Shown: positions 29,779-39,135 of the stretch, one piece after another
How positions within the stretch are numbered: the stretch's first letter is position 1
How the letters are laid out: every line of letters begins with the position of its first letter
NCBI RefSeq assembly: GCF_014705605.1
Contig: NZ_JACXIZ010000024.1
Coordinates: 45,369-109,368 of the forward strand
Origin: Paenibacillus sabuli
Lineage (GTDB): Bacteria; Bacillota; Bacilli; Paenibacillales; Paenibacillaceae
Length of the DNA stretch: 64,000 nucleotides
Direction of reading: 5' to 3'
Translations under genes and position numbers: made by a program
Notes under the pieces: generated by a model
What the model was told of the DNA's origin: nothing
The model's database searches: none
Seen by the model: the letters and a program-made list of their open reading frames with translations, nothing else

Positions 29779-30630
29779 ATGGAAATAGCAGAACTGAAAG
29801 CAAAGGCGGCGCAGATCCGGATGGACCTGCTGACGATGATTCATCGCGCCAAGACCGGCCATACCGGCGGCTCGCTTAGCAATACGGATATTCTCACGGC
29901 CTTATATTATGAAATCATGCGCATCGATCCGCAGCGGCCGGACTGGGCGGCGCGCGACCGCTTCGTCGCCAGCAAGGGCCACTCGGTCGAGTCGCTGTGG
30001 TGCGTCCTGGCGGATCGCGGCTTTTTTCCAAAGGCGGAGCTGGAGACGTTCAGCCAATTCGGCACCCGGCTGATCGGCCATCCGAACAACAAGGTGCCCG
30101 GCATCGAGATGAATACCGGCGCGCTCGGTCACGGCCTGGCGATCGCGGTCGGCATGGCGCTGGCGGCGCACCGCGGCGGCGAGGACTACCGCGTCTATTG
30201 TCTGATGGGCGACGGCGAGCAGGCCGAGGGCTCGGTGTGGGAGGCGGCGATGGCGGGCGCGCACTATGGGCTGGACCGGCTCGTCGGCATCATCGACCGC
30301 AACCGGCTGCAGATCAGCGGCTCGACCGAGGACGTGATGGGGCTGGAGCCGCTGGAGGCGAAGTGGTCGGCATTCGGCTGGCACGTCGTGCAGATCGATG
30401 GCAACGATATGGATGCGCTGTTGCAGGCGCTGCGCGAGGCGCCGCAGGCGGCAGGGCGGCCGACGCTGGTGCTCGCCGACACCGTCAAGGGCAAGGGCGT
30501 ATCGTTCGCAGAGAATCAGGCCAAGTGGCATCATCATGTGCCGAGTGACGAGCAGCTGGCGCAGGCGCTGGAGGAGCTGCGTGCGGAGCAGGCGCGACAT
30601 ATGCAGAAGACGGGAGGAGGAGCGCGATGA
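29779..30630 (+). CDS. Transketolase N-terminal subunit
   Basis: This 283-aa protein corresponds to the thiamine-diphosphate-binding third of transketolase: HRAKTGHTGGSLSNTDIL at the N-terminus, SKGHSVESLWCVL, and the cofactor motif GDGEQAEGSVWEAAMAGAHYG with DRNRLQ. It overlaps the next gene by 4 bp, which encodes the matching C-terminal subunit. Split transketolases are often specialised for unusual sugar phosphates and not for the pentose phosphate pathway. ATG follows GAGGAGGAGCC. Confidence 0.92.
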   Translation: MEIAELKAKAAQIRMDLLTMIHRAKTGHTGGSLSNTDILTALYYEIMRIDPQRPDWAARDRFVASKGHSVESLWCVLADRGFFPKAELETFSQFGTRLIGHPNNKVPGIEMNTGALGHGLAIAVGMALAAHRGGEDYRVYCLMGDGEQAEGSVWEAAMAGAHYGLDRLVGIIDRNRLQISGSTEDVMGLEPLEAKWSAFGWHVVQIDGNDMDALLQALREAPQAAGRPTLVLADTVKGKGVSFAENQAKWHHHVPSDEQLAQALEELRAEQARHMQKTGGGAR

Positions 30631-31574
30631 ATACGATTGCCAATCGGCAGGTCATCTGCGAGACGCTGGTGGAGATGGCTGAGGCGGACCGCAGCATTAT
30701 GGTGCTGGCGAGCGACTCGCGGGGCTCGGCGGCGATGGCGCCGTTTGCCGAGGCGTATCCGCAGCAGTTCGTCGAGGTTGGCATTGCGGAGCAGAATATC
30801 GTCGGCATCGCCGCCGGGCTGGCGCACAGCGGTCGCAAGCCGTTCGTCGCATCGCCGGCGTGCTTCCTCAGCATGCGCGCGATCGAACAGGTCAAGGTCG
30901 ACGTCGCGTACTCGGCGACCAATGTGAAGCTGATCGGGATCAGCGGCGGCGTCAGCTACGGCGCGCTCGGCATGTCGCATCATTCCGTGCAGGATCTGGC
31001 GGTGACGCGGGCCATCCCCGGCCTGACGGTGCTGCTGCCGGCGGATCGCCACGAGACGAGGCGGATGACCGAGGCGCTGGTCGGGCATGAAGGCGGCGTC
31101 TATATGCGGATCGGCCGCAATCCGGTCGCTGACGTCTACTCGTCGGCCGATTACGACTTCGAGATCGGCAAGGCGGTGACGATGCGGGACGGCGGCGACA
31201 TGACGATCATTGCCGCCGGCGAGACGGTCCGTCCCGCGCTGGACGCGGCGGAGCTGCTGCAGGCTGCAGGCGTCGGCTGCCGGGTGCTCAACATGCACAC
31301 GATCAAGCCGCTGGACGAGGCCGCAGTGCTGCGCGCGGCGCGCGAGACCGGGGCGATCGTCACGGTCGAGGAGCACAGCGTGCACGGCGGTCTTGGCGCG
31401 GCAGTGGCTGAGACTGTCGTGCAGCACCAGCCGGTGCCGATGCGCATCGTCGGCATTCCCGACGAGCCGGCCATTGCAGGCAAGACCGCGGAGGTGTTTG
31501 CGCATTACGGGCTCGCCGCGGAGCAGCTCAAGCAGACTGCACTGGCGCTGCTCGGCGCCCGATCCGCCCGATGA
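30627..31574 (+). CDS. Transketolase C-terminal subunit
   Basis: This 315-aa protein carries the pyrimidine-binding domain (VEVGIAEQNIVGIAAGLAHSGRKPF; the Glu is the conserved cofactor-activating residue) and the C-terminal domain. It begins with ATG overlapping the N-terminal subunit stop and ends overlapping the kinase gene start (ATGA). Together the two subunits would form a complete transketolase that cleaves a phosphorylated ketose into a glycolaldehyde unit plus a shortened sugar. Confidence 0.92.
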   Translation: MNTIANRQVICETLVEMAEADRSIMVLASDSRGSAAMAPFAEAYPQQFVEVGIAEQNIVGIAAGLAHSGRKPFVASPACFLSMRAIEQVKVDVAYSATNVKLIGISGGVSYGALGMSHHSVQDLAVTRAIPGLTVLLPADRHETRRMTEALVGHEGGVYMRIGRNPVADVYSSADYDFEIGKAVTMRDGGDMTIIAAGETVRPALDAAELLQAAGVGCRVLNMHTIKPLDEAAVLRAARETGAIVTVEEHSVHGGLGAAVAETVVQHQPVPMRIVGIPDEPAIAGKTAEVFAHYGLAAEQLKQTALALLGARSAR

Positions 31575-33154
31575 GCGCAGCCTACCTCGCCGTCGTCGAC
31601 CAGAGCACATCGGGCACCAAGGCGCTGATCGTCGGCCGGGACGGCCGGGTCGTGGCGCGCGCTTCGGCAACGCATCGCCAGTACGATCCGCAGCCGGGCT
31701 GGGTCGAGCACGATCCGCTGGAGATCTATGCCAATGTGAAGCGCGCGCTGCGCGAAGCGATGAGCCGGGCCGGTCTGGCGTCGACACAGCTGGCTGCGCT
31801 CTCGATTACGAACCAGCGCGAGACCGCCGTCATGTGGGACAGCGCCACGGGCCGGCCGCTCTGTCCGGCGATCGTGTGGCAGTGCCGGCGTACGGCGGAC
31901 CGCTGCGCCGAGCTGGCGGCCGCCGGTCACGCCGAGGCGGTGCGCGCGTCGACGGGGCTGATGCTCGATCCGTATTTCTCGGCGACGAAGTGGGGGTGGA
32001 TGCTGGAGCAGGTTCCGCAGGCGGCGGAGCTGCTGGTTGCGGGGCGTCTGCGGCTCGGCACGGTCGATAGCTGGCTCGTCTGGCAGATGTCGGCCGGCCG
32101 GATGCATGCGACCGATTATACCAATGCGAGCCGCACCTCGCTGTTCAATATTCATACGCTGCAGTGGGACGAGGCGATGTGCGAGCTGTTCGGCGTGCCG
32201 CTCGCCGCGCTGCCCGAGGTGCGCGACTCGGACGGGGAGTACGGCATGACCGCGGACCCGGAGCTGTTCGACACCCCGGTGCCGATCCGCGGTGTGATCG
32301 GGGACTCGCAGGGCGCGCTGCTCGGCCATCTGTGCCTGGAGCCGGGTATGGCCAAGGCGACGTACGGGACCGGCACGTCGGTGCTGATGACGACCGGCGA
32401 GCGGCCGGCCGCGCAGTCCGGAGGCGGTCTCGTGCAGGCGCTCGCCTGGAGCCGCGGCGGCCGCGTCACCTATGCGCTGGAGGCGGTCATTCGCACGACC
32501 GGCGATACGATGCGCTGGGTGCGCGACGAGCTCGGCTTGTTCCGCGACTTCGAGGAGCTGGAGCGGCTGCTGGCGGGGATAGAGGACAATGAGGGCGTCT
32601 ATCTCGTGCCGGCCTTCGTCGGGATGGGCGCGCCGTACTGGGACCCCTACGCGCGCGCGGCGATCAGCGGACTGAGCCGGACGAGCGGCCGCGCCCACAT
32701 CGCGCTGGCTGCGCTGGAGAGCACGGCTTATCAGGTACACGATGCGATCCGGCTGCTGCAAGGCGAGTCGGGCACGCCGCTGCTCGAGCTGCGCGCCGAT
32801 GGCGGGGCGACACCCAACGCGCGGCTGATGCAAGTACAGGCCGATCTGCTGAATCGCCCGGTCGCGCGCGCCGAGATTGCCGAGCTGTCGGCGCTGGGGG
32901 CGGCTTATCTCGGCGGACTGGCGTCGGGGCTGTGGTCGGACACGGAGGAGCTGGCGGCCTTGCAAAAGCCGTACACCCGATTCGCGCCGGCGATGGAGGC
33001 GGGTCTGCGCGCGCGCAAGCTCGGCGGCTGGGTGGACGCTGTGGCCGCGGTGGTAGGCCGCTCCTCCGGGGCGCCGCGTGGCGGGAGCGTGCCGTCGCAA
33101 GGTACCGCATCGTGGAGCGGGGCGACCGGGCTAATGGACACCAGCGACGCTTAG
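31571..33154 (+). CDS. FGGY-family carbohydrate kinase
   Basis: This 527-aa kinase is related to glycerol and pentulose kinases: VVDQSTSGTKALI phosphate-binding loop, LSITNQRET, IVWQCRR, and TYGTGTSVLM and GGATPNARLMQ for ATP binding. Its start overlaps the transketolase gene. The last ~45 residues (after GWVDAVAAVVG) are low-complexity, and the final DTSDA-stop is encoded inside an inverted copy of the 50-bp-phased repeat. In context it would phosphorylate the ketose made by the isomerase, giving the substrate of the split transketolase. Confidence 0.9.
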   Translation: MSAAYLAVVDQSTSGTKALIVGRDGRVVARASATHRQYDPQPGWVEHDPLEIYANVKRALREAMSRAGLASTQLAALSITNQRETAVMWDSATGRPLCPAIVWQCRRTADRCAELAAAGHAEAVRASTGLMLDPYFSATKWGWMLEQVPQAAELLVAGRLRLGTVDSWLVWQMSAGRMHATDYTNASRTSLFNIHTLQWDEAMCELFGVPLAALPEVRDSDGEYGMTADPELFDTPVPIRGVIGDSQGALLGHLCLEPGMAKATYGTGTSVLMTTGERPAAQSGGGLVQALAWSRGGRVTYALEAVIRTTGDTMRWVRDELGLFRDFEELERLLAGIEDNEGVYLVPAFVGMGAPYWDPYARAAISGLSRTSGRAHIALAALESTAYQVHDAIRLLQGESGTPLLELRADGGATPNARLMQVQADLLNRPVARAEIAELSALGAAYLGGLASGLWSDTEELAALQKPYTRFAPAMEAGLRARKLGGWVDAVAAVVGRSSGAPRGGSVPSQGTASWSGATGLMDTSDA

Positions 33155-33271
33155 CGCCTCGATCCTGAGCATTTTCGTCGAGTAGGAGCTTCTAAGCGTC
33201 GCTCCTGACCGTTACAGCTGGCGAGACGTGCAAATTAGGCGCTAAGCTCCTCCTGTGTCCGTCAGAGCTGG
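33131..33271. repeat. 50-bp-phased repeat cluster (one inverted, two direct copies)
   Basis: An inverted copy (CTAATGGACA ... CGCTTAGCG, from 33131) overlaps the kinase stop codon. Two direct copies of TAAGC ... CCGT[TC]A[CG]AG begin at 33193 and 33243, exactly 50 bp apart with different intervening sequence. This cluster fills most of the gap between the convergent kinase and GH4 genes. Confidence 0.75.
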
Positions 33272-33276
33272 TAAAT

Positions 33277-33316
33277 GGAACGAAACGGACTCGACCGTAT
33301 AGGGTCGAGTCCGTTG
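33277..33316. terminator. Perfect hairpin between convergent genes
   Basis: AACGGACTCGACC (33284-33296) and GGTCGAGTCCGTT (33303-33315 approximately) form a 13-bp stem with a short loop. The plus-strand flank lacks a long T-run, and the minus-strand flank reads TTTCGTT. It could terminate transcription from both sides. The 21-mer 33277-33297 recurs at 46627-46647. Confidence 0.6.
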
Positions 33317-33385
33317 TAGCTTGAATCATATAATGGCCGAAATACACGTACGGCATGTTCGCTTGCTGCGCTTGATCCGTGCGCG

Positions 33386-34807
33386 TCACGCGCGAACCAT
33401 GTCGTCCTTGTACCACGCGGCCGGGATAATCTCGCGCTCGGCTTCCAGCAGCTCGCGGATGATCTGGTCGGCGTCGGCAATCGAATTGACGAGCGGGTCG
33501 GTCATCATGGCGCGGCGCAGCTTGCCGTAATCCTGCTCGACCACAGCCTCGGCGGTCAGCTCATGCGTGTCGAGGATGAGCTCCTGCATGCCGCGCAGGC
33601 CGCGCGGCATTTCGCCGACGGGCAGCGGCTTGATGCCGTCCATCGACACCTCGCAGCGCATTTCGAGGAAGGCGTCGTCGTTCATGTTCGAGACGGCGCC
33701 GCCGTTCGTCGTGTTGATGAAGAACGTCTTGCCGAGGCCGCCGACCATGCTCTCGATGATGTCGGTGGCGTGATCGGGTCCGTACATCGTCATGTAGTCG
33801 CCGATTGGCACCTGGCCGCTCACGAAGCCGTCGACTTCCTTCCACATCTGGGCGTGCCGCTCGTAGCGCGCTTCGGTCTCCCAGATCGCCAGCGCCGGGA
33901 TTTTCTCCTCGAGCTTGCCGAGCCCTTGCCAGTAGCGCACGTATTCCTTGGTATGGGCGACGCAGGTCGGCACGTAGCCGAACACCTCGTAGAGCTGATA
34001 GCCGATAGCGGCATTATGCAGCGCCTTGGCGCCCTTGTCCCCGCCGTCGGTGGCGCGCTCGGCCTCGTCGCGCAGCGACTGGGCAATCGCGGGCGCCACA
34101 TCGCGCCCCTCGTACTCGGCCTTGAGCAGCCAGGTGAAGTGGTTGACGCCCGAGATGCGGAAGTCGAAGGCGCGGTCGATCGCGTCGGTGTAGTCCGCCT
34201 TGCTGCCGATCAGTCCGGCGCGCACGGCATAGTTCTGCTTCACATGCGGCATGTGCAGGCCGTCGCACAGCGCGAAGCTGCGCAGCTTCGGCGCGTAGCG
34301 CGAGAGTGCGATGCCGCCGATCGCGGACGGATTGATATAGTTGATAACCCACGCCTGCGGACACAGCGACTCGATGTCGCGCGCGCAGTCCATGATGACC
34401 GGCAGCTCGCGCATCGCGCGGAAGATCCCGCCCGGCCCGATCGTGTCGCCGGAGCACATGCGGATGCCGTATTTCTCCGAGACGGCGCAATCGATGCCGC
34501 GATACTTGACCGTGTCGCGGGCGAAGCTGAGTACGACGAAGTCCGCGCCGGGCAGGACGTCGCGCCGATCGGTGGAGCCTTCGATCTTGAGCGCGACTCC
34601 GGCGTGCGAGGCGACCATCCTGGCCATCTTGACCAGCTTCGCGAGCTTGTTCTCGTCGGTGTCGACCAGCGCGAGCGTGCCTGTGTTGAGGTGTGCGGAG
34701 TGCACCATCTGCCAGATCGATTGCCGGCCGAAGAACAGGCTCCCCGCGCCGAGCACGACCACTTTCGGGCCTTTTTTGTTTGCCTGTTCCGTAGGGGTTG
34801 CTGTCAT
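33386..34807 (-). CDS. GH4-family glycosidase (alpha-galactosidase/alpha-glucosidase type)
   Basis: This 473-aa NAD- and metal-dependent family 4 glycoside hydrolase has the nucleotide-binding motif VVVLGAGSLFFGR (about 15-27), DTDENKL, NYINPSAIGG and the ALCDGLHMPH segment, where other family members have a metal-binding Cys in CHS-type motifs. Members cleave glycosides by an oxidation-elimination-reduction cycle. ATG at 34807 is chosen because AGGAGG is 9 bp upstream; two ATGs directly after the site are too close. It is divergent from an AraC regulator. Confidence 0.88.
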   Translation of the reverse strand: MTATPTEQANKKGPKVVVLGAGSLFFGRQSIWQMVHSAHLNTGTLALVDTDENKLAKLVKMARMVASHAGVALKIEGSTDRRDVLPGADFVVLSFARDTVKYRGIDCAVSEKYGIRMCSGDTIGPGGIFRAMRELPVIMDCARDIESLCPQAWVINYINPSAIGGIALSRYAPKLRSFALCDGLHMPHVKQNYAVRAGLIGSKADYTDAIDRAFDFRISGVNHFTWLLKAEYEGRDVAPAIAQSLRDEAERATDGGDKGAKALHNAAIGYQLYEVFGYVPTCVAHTKEYVRYWQGLGKLEEKIPALAIWETEARYERHAQMWKEVDGFVSGQVPIGDYMTMYGPDHATDIIESMVGGLGKTFFINTTNGGAVSNMNDDAFLEMRCEVSMDGIKPLPVGEMPRGLRGMQELILDTHELTAEAVVEQDYGKLRRAMMTDPLVNSIADADQIIRELLEAEREIIPAAWYKDDMVRA

Positions 34808-34844
34808 GTTCATCATCCTCCTGAAAGGGTTGTCGTAGCGATAG

Positions 34845-34858
34845 TGGAAACGAATACA
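34845..34858 (-). promoter_or_regulatory. Candidate catabolite-response element
   Basis: TGGAAACGAATACA (plus strand) fits the CcpA site pattern TGNAANCGNWNNCW. It lies about 40 bp upstream of the GH4 start codon, a suitable place for glucose repression of a glycosidase gene. Confidence 0.4.
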
Positions 34859-35006
34859 CTCTCATCCTACCAGCTTGAGCCAGAGGCGCACATAGGTCGC
34901 AGTATGAGAAGCATGTCATATCGTAAGATTGAATTATTCGATTCCTTGAGGCACAATATAGATAATTATAGTGGAATGTCGATTCGTAACAGGAAGGAGG
35001 GCGCGT

Positions 35007-35840
35007 ATGCGCGGTGTGGAACTGTTCGATGCGCTGGCGGAACAGCTCTCGGTGCGGATTCGGTCGTGCAACGATCACGAGCATGGCGGAGACTGGATCG
35101 AGAGCAAGCAGCACAGCGACTACGATCTGTGGATCGTTGAGCGCGGCGAGGTGCGAATCCGCACCGGCAGTCGCGAGCAGCGGGCTTTTCCGGGCGATGC
35201 GGTGTTGTTCTATCCGGAGCTGGCGTATCGGGCTACGACCGGAACCGACGGCTGCCGGTTCGTCTATTCGCACTTCGACCTCGGCCTCGGAGAGCAGCAG
35301 CAGATGCTGCAGCAGTACCCGCTCGCCGGCATCGTGCCCGGCCGCCTGATTCGGGAGGAGACGGCGTTGTTCCTGGGGACATTCGGCGGCTACAAGCGTC
35401 GCGAGCCACTCTCGGAGATGAAGCTGCGGGGCGCTTTTTTGCTCCTGCTGGCGGGCATCATCGGCCGCTTCGGGGACGGCAGCTACGAGGGGGCCTTCGA
35501 GCTGTCGCCGGCGCATCCGGGCCGATCGGCCGGCGTGGCGCAACTGCAGCCCGTTTTTGAGCACATTCATGCCAATCTGCATCGCGCGCAGCGTACCGCG
35601 GAGCTGGCCGGCGTGGCGGGCATGTCGGAGAAGTATTTCATTACCTACTTCCGTCAGGCGCTCGGCACCACTCCGATGCAGTACGTGTATCATCTGAAAA
35701 TGCACCGCGCACGCGATCTGATCTACCAGCGCCGCTGGTCGGTCAAGGAGATCGCCGCGAAGCTCGGGTACCCCGACCCGTACAGCTTCTCCAAAGCGTT
35801 TAAAAAATTTTACAACAAACCGCCCTCTCGGTTTTTGTGA
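35007..35840 (+). CDS. AraC-family transcriptional regulator
   Basis: This 277-aa regulator has an N-terminal cupin-like ligand domain (DYDLWIVERGEVRIRTG, FPGDAVLFYPE) and a C-terminal AraC double helix-turn-helix (about 175-275; AGMSEKYFITYFRQALGTTPMQYV, VKEIAAKLGYPDPYSFSKAFKKF). ATG at 35007 follows AGGAAGGAGGGCG. It is divergent from the GH4 gene and probably controls it, and possibly the upstream sugar operon; both are inferences from position. Confidence 0.9.
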   Translation: MRGVELFDALAEQLSVRIRSCNDHEHGGDWIESKQHSDYDLWIVERGEVRIRTGSREQRAFPGDAVLFYPELAYRATTGTDGCRFVYSHFDLGLGEQQQMLQQYPLAGIVPGRLIREETALFLGTFGGYKRREPLSEMKLRGAFLLLLAGIIGRFGDGSYEGAFELSPAHPGRSAGVAQLQPVFEHIHANLHRAQRTAELAGVAGMSEKYFITYFRQALGTTPMQYVYHLKMHRARDLIYQRRWSVKEIAAKLGYPDPYSFSKAFKKFYNKPPSRFL

Positions 35841-35924
35841 AGTGACAGGCAGAGTAGAATTCGGTATACTTATTATAAAGGGCACGGTTGCGGCCGAGTT
35901 ATCGCCAAAGGGGGGACAGCGCAT

Positions 35925-36269
35925 ATGCATACGTATTGCACGTCAAGGCTCGGGAAAATCGTAGTGTTTGCGTTGCTGATCTTAACCCTGATGGTGCCGT
36001 TCTACTCCGTCAACCACGAGCTCCCTTACGTTGAGAAGCCGCAGCTTTCCGTGCAGTCCGACAATGATTTTACGGTCGGCGCGCGCACCGTCATGCTGGC
36101 TGTCGGTCATTTGCCGAGTATGGTCGTGGCCCCGGTATCCGTTTTTCCGCCCCCGGATTTATTATTCGTGTTTTTCATCTTCGCCGCGCTGCTTAGCGCA
36201 TACATTCCTGTTCAACTCAAACGACTCTTTCTGATGCCCATTAAATTCACTTCGCATTTCGTGGCCTAG
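35925..36269 (+). CDS. Small hypothetical membrane protein
   Basis: This 114-aa protein has an N-terminal hydrophobic segment (about 10-27) and a second one (about 78-97), with a short polar region between. An ATG preceded by AAAGGGGGGACAG supports translation. I recognise no family. It stands alone between the AraC regulator and the antiporter operon. Confidence 0.6.
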   Translation: MHTYCTSRLGKIVVFALLILTLMVPFYSVNHELPYVEKPQLSVQSDNDFTVGARTVMLAVGHLPSMVVAPVSVFPPPDLLFVFFIFAALLSAYIPVQLKRLFLMPIKFTSHFVA

Positions 36270-36429
36270 AACCGCGTATTAATCCGCGTCTAGCCGACGT
36301 TTATTCCGTATGCCGCTTTTGGCCGACGAAGAAGCGCCATACTGCCGCCTTCCGGAATAACATTGGCTGCCGCGGTTCATAAATGGACGCAGCGAAGGAA
36401 AAGATGACATCAGGGAGGACAATTTCAAT

Positions 36430-36921
36430 ATGGACATTCGCGAATCCGATCTGCCGGGCATCGGCAGAAAATATCAGATTGAAACGCGCGGCGGCGACAA
36501 GCTGGTCATTGTCATTCATGACGACGGCCGCCGTGAAATGTATCACTTCGACTACGACGACCTGGATGACAGCGTCTCGATGATCTCAATGGAGGATGAT
36601 GAGGCGAGGCAGGTCGCCGCCATCGTCGGCGGCATGACTTTCAAGCCGAAGGCGCTGGAAACGATCGAAATTGCGCTCGACGATCTAACAATTGAGTGGT
36701 TTAAAATCGATTCGAGCGCCAAATGCATCGGACAATCAATAGGCGGCTGCAGTATTCGCCAGAGAACGGGCGCCACGATCATTGCAGTAGTGGAGAAGGA
36801 AGCCAAGCATATCAATCCCGGTCCGGATTACGTCTTTAAGCCCGAAACCACCCTTATCGTAGCGGGCGAACGCAAGCATTTAAAGGCGTTAAAGCATATT
36901 TTGCAGAACGGGAGTGAGTAA
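36430..36921 (+). CDS. Antiporter regulatory subunit, KhtT-like (TrkA-C domain)
   Basis: This 163-aa cytoplasmic protein has an N-terminal domain ([22 protein letters not shown]) and a C-terminal TrkA-C/RCK-C domain (about 85-160; [34 protein letters not shown]). KhtT regulates the K+/H+ antiporter KhtU, responding to nucleotides in Bacillus. It sits 3 bp before the antiporter gene. A second, closely similar copy is encoded at 39136-39633. Confidence 0.9.
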   Translation: MDIRESDLPGIGRKYQIETRGGDKLVIVIHDDGRREMYHFDYDDLDDSVSMISMEDDEARQVAAIVGGMTFKPKALETIEIALDDLTIEWFKIDSSAKCIGQSIGGCSIRQRTGATIIAVVEKEAKHINPGPDYVFKPETTLIVAGERKHLKALKHILQNGSE

Positions 36922-36924
36922 GCC

Positions 36925-38160
36925 ATGGATCATTTAGTGCTCGAAGTCGGCTTGGCGATCTTGCTCCTGGCACTTGTGGGCTTGCTTTCGGCCAAGCTGC
37001 GTTTTTCCGTCATTCCGTTCTACATTCTGATTGGCATGGCTGTCGGACCGCATGCGCCCAAGCTTGGCGTATTCGATTTTCGCTTCATCGAAAGCGGGCC
37101 GTTTATTGAATTTCTGGGAAGAATCGGTGTTTTATTTTTGCTCTTCTATCTGGGACTTGAATTTTCGGTGGGAAGGCTGATCAAGTCCGGACGGTCGATT
37201 GCGGTCGGCGGCACGATTTACATTGCGATCAACTTTACGCTGGGGCTCGCCTATGGCTTCCTGACGGGCTTTCCGCTCAATGAAGTGCTGATCATGGCCG
37301 GCATCACGACCATCTCCTCCAGTGCAATCGTCGCCAAGGTGCTGATCGACCTGAAGCGCACGGCCAATCCCGAGACCGAGATGATCCTCGGCATTATTAT
37401 GTTCGAGGACGTGTTCCTCGCCGTCTACATCTCCATCCTCTCGGGGCTGGTGCTCAGCGGCGCGACCTCGCTCGGCGGCGTTCTGCTTTCGGCCTTGTAC
37501 GCGCTCGGCTTCATGCTACTGTTCCTGATTATCGGCCGCAGAGTCGTTCCCTTGCTGAACAAGGCGCTCAATATTCGGTCCAACGAGTTATTTCTGCTGG
37601 TCATCTTCGGCTTTTTGTTCCTCGTGGCCGGCTTTTCCGAGACGATTCACGTGGCCGAGGCAATAGGCGCGCTGCTCGTCGGGCTCGTGCTGGCGGAGAC
37701 CGAGCACATGAAGCGAATTGAGCATCTGATCCTGCCGTTCCGGGATTTCTTCGGCGCCTTGTTTTTCTTCAGCTTCGGCTTGACCATCGTGCCCTCGGAG
37801 CTGGGCGGTGCGGTGTGGTTGTCGCTCGGCGCCGTCGTCATTACGCTGATCGGCAATTTTGCGGCAGGCATGCTGGCCGGCCGGGCAGCCGGACTGTCGG
37901 CCAAGGCCTCCTCGAATATCGGGCTCACGATCGTCTCGCGCGGCGAGTTCTCGATCATCATGGCCAATCTGGGCAAGGCGGGCGGACTGCTCGCCATCAT
38001 TCAGCCCTTCGCCGCGCTGTACGTGCTCATCCTGGCGATCCTCGGACCGCTGCTTACGAAGGAATCCAAGCATGTGTTCAACGCCTTGAACAAAGTATTC
38101 AAGCTGGATCGACGCGACCGCCGCAAGCGCCGGCAGCCGGTCCCATCGGACAATTCCTGA
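36925..38160 (+). CDS. Cation:proton antiporter, KhtU-like (CPA2)
   Basis: This 411-aa membrane protein has about 12 hydrophobic segments and CPA2 hallmarks (FLGRIGVLFLLFYLGLEFS; TISSSAIVAKVLIDLKR; EAIGALLVGLVLAET; SRGEFSIIMANLGK). It exchanges K+ (or NH4+) for H+ at the membrane. It follows the KhtT-like gene closely and lacks its own C-terminal RCK domain, which fits regulation by a separate subunit. Confidence 0.92.
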   Translation: MDHLVLEVGLAILLLALVGLLSAKLRFSVIPFYILIGMAVGPHAPKLGVFDFRFIESGPFIEFLGRIGVLFLLFYLGLEFSVGRLIKSGRSIAVGGTIYIAINFTLGLAYGFLTGFPLNEVLIMAGITTISSSAIVAKVLIDLKRTANPETEMILGIIMFEDVFLAVYISILSGLVLSGATSLGGVLLSALYALGFMLLFLIIGRRVVPLLNKALNIRSNELFLLVIFGFLFLVAGFSETIHVAEAIGALLVGLVLAETEHMKRIEHLILPFRDFFGALFFFSFGLTIVPSELGGAVWLSLGAVVITLIGNFAAGMLAGRAAGLSAKASSNIGLTIVSRGEFSIIMANLGKAGGLLAIIQPFAALYVLILAILGPLLTKESKHVFNALNKVFKLDRRDRRKRRQPVPSDNS

Positions 38161-38219
38161 TTTCACGGCGGGCGCTGCGCGCGCGGCGTCAAAAGGCACC
38201 GAAAGGAGGGGCGCAGGTG

Positions 38220-39107
38220 ATGCGCATACTGACCGTTAAGCGCGGAGAGCTGAAGCAAGCGGGGCGGGATGAGCTCAAAAAACCCGAAACCGGCGGTACG
38301 GCGCGCACTTTGGTCGTGCTGCTCGGGTCGCTCATGGCGGCCATCGGTCTGGAGCTGTTCCTCTTGCCCAATCAACTGATTGCGGGCGGCGTCGCGGGCG
38401 TCTCGATTTTATTTTCCCATATGACGGAGATGCGCCTTGGCCTCTTTTTATTTCTGCTGAACCTGCCGTTTGTCTTCTGGGGCGCGGCCTCGCTCGTCCG
38501 CGCGTTCTCGGCGCTGGCGGCATCCGGTCTGCTGCTGTTCTCCGTCACAGCGCTGCTGCTGCACTCGGTCCCGCCGCTGGTCGTCCATCCGCTGCTGGCC
38601 TCCGTGCTCGGCGGCACGCTGATGGGGACCGGGATCGGTATCGTCATTCGGTACGGCGGGTATTTGGACGGTACGATCGGCGTGCCCCGGCGTCCCGACG
38701 GGACGCCGCTGCGCAGCGGCCGCTGGATGATGCTGTTCAACTGCGCGGTGCTGCTGCTCGCCGGCTTCCTGTTCGGGGTCGATCAGGCGCTATATTCCAT
38801 TATTGCCTATTATCTGGCTTATCGCTGCGTACAGGCCGCTGCCAATGGGTTTGTGCGCACCAAAACCATTTGGGTTATCAGTGACAAGTATGATATGCTA
38901 GTGCAAGTGCTAAGCGCTCGGCTGCAACGCCGGCCGACGATCCTGCGCGGGTCCGACGCTGCGACCGGGGAGCCGTTGCAAGTGATCGTCTGTATTGTCG
39001 CCCGCCGCGAAGAACGACTCGTGCGGGAATTGGTCACCGGAGCGGACCGTCAAGCATGGATCGGAGCTGCTCCCAAATATGGATCTCGCGGGCGCATTCC
39101 ACGTTAA
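38220..39107 (+). CDS. YitT-family membrane protein
   Basis: This 295-aa protein has about five to six membrane segments (DUF161; [37 protein letters not shown]) and a C-terminal DUF2179 domain ([17 protein letters not shown]). The C-terminal ~20 residues differ from the usual ending. The ATG at 38220 follows GAAAGGAGGGG; a GTG one codon earlier is also possible. It sits between two KhtT-like genes, so a link to ion homeostasis is possible but not shown. Confidence 0.88.
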   Translation: MRILTVKRGELKQAGRDELKKPETGGTARTLVVLLGSLMAAIGLELFLLPNQLIAGGVAGVSILFSHMTEMRLGLFLFLLNLPFVFWGAASLVRAFSALAASGLLLFSVTALLLHSVPPLVVHPLLASVLGGTLMGTGIGIVIRYGGYLDGTIGVPRRPDGTPLRSGRWMMLFNCAVLLLAGFLFGVDQALYSIIAYYLAYRCVQAAANGFVRTKTIWVISDKYDMLVQVLSARLQRRPTILRGSDAATGEPLQVIVCIVARREERLVRELVTGADRQAWIGAAPKYGSRGRIPR

Positions 39108-39135
39108 TTTTTATCCTACTTGGGAGGGGCAGGCT

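Noticed and set aside
37815..38219. N-terminal extension of the YitT frame
   Set aside because: Overlaps the end of the antiporter gene in another frame. The ribosome site and family start are at 38220.
38995..39135. N-terminal extension of the second KhtT frame
   Set aside because: It overlaps the end of the YitT gene; homology with the first KhtT copy and the GGGAGGGG site place the start at the TTG at 39136.
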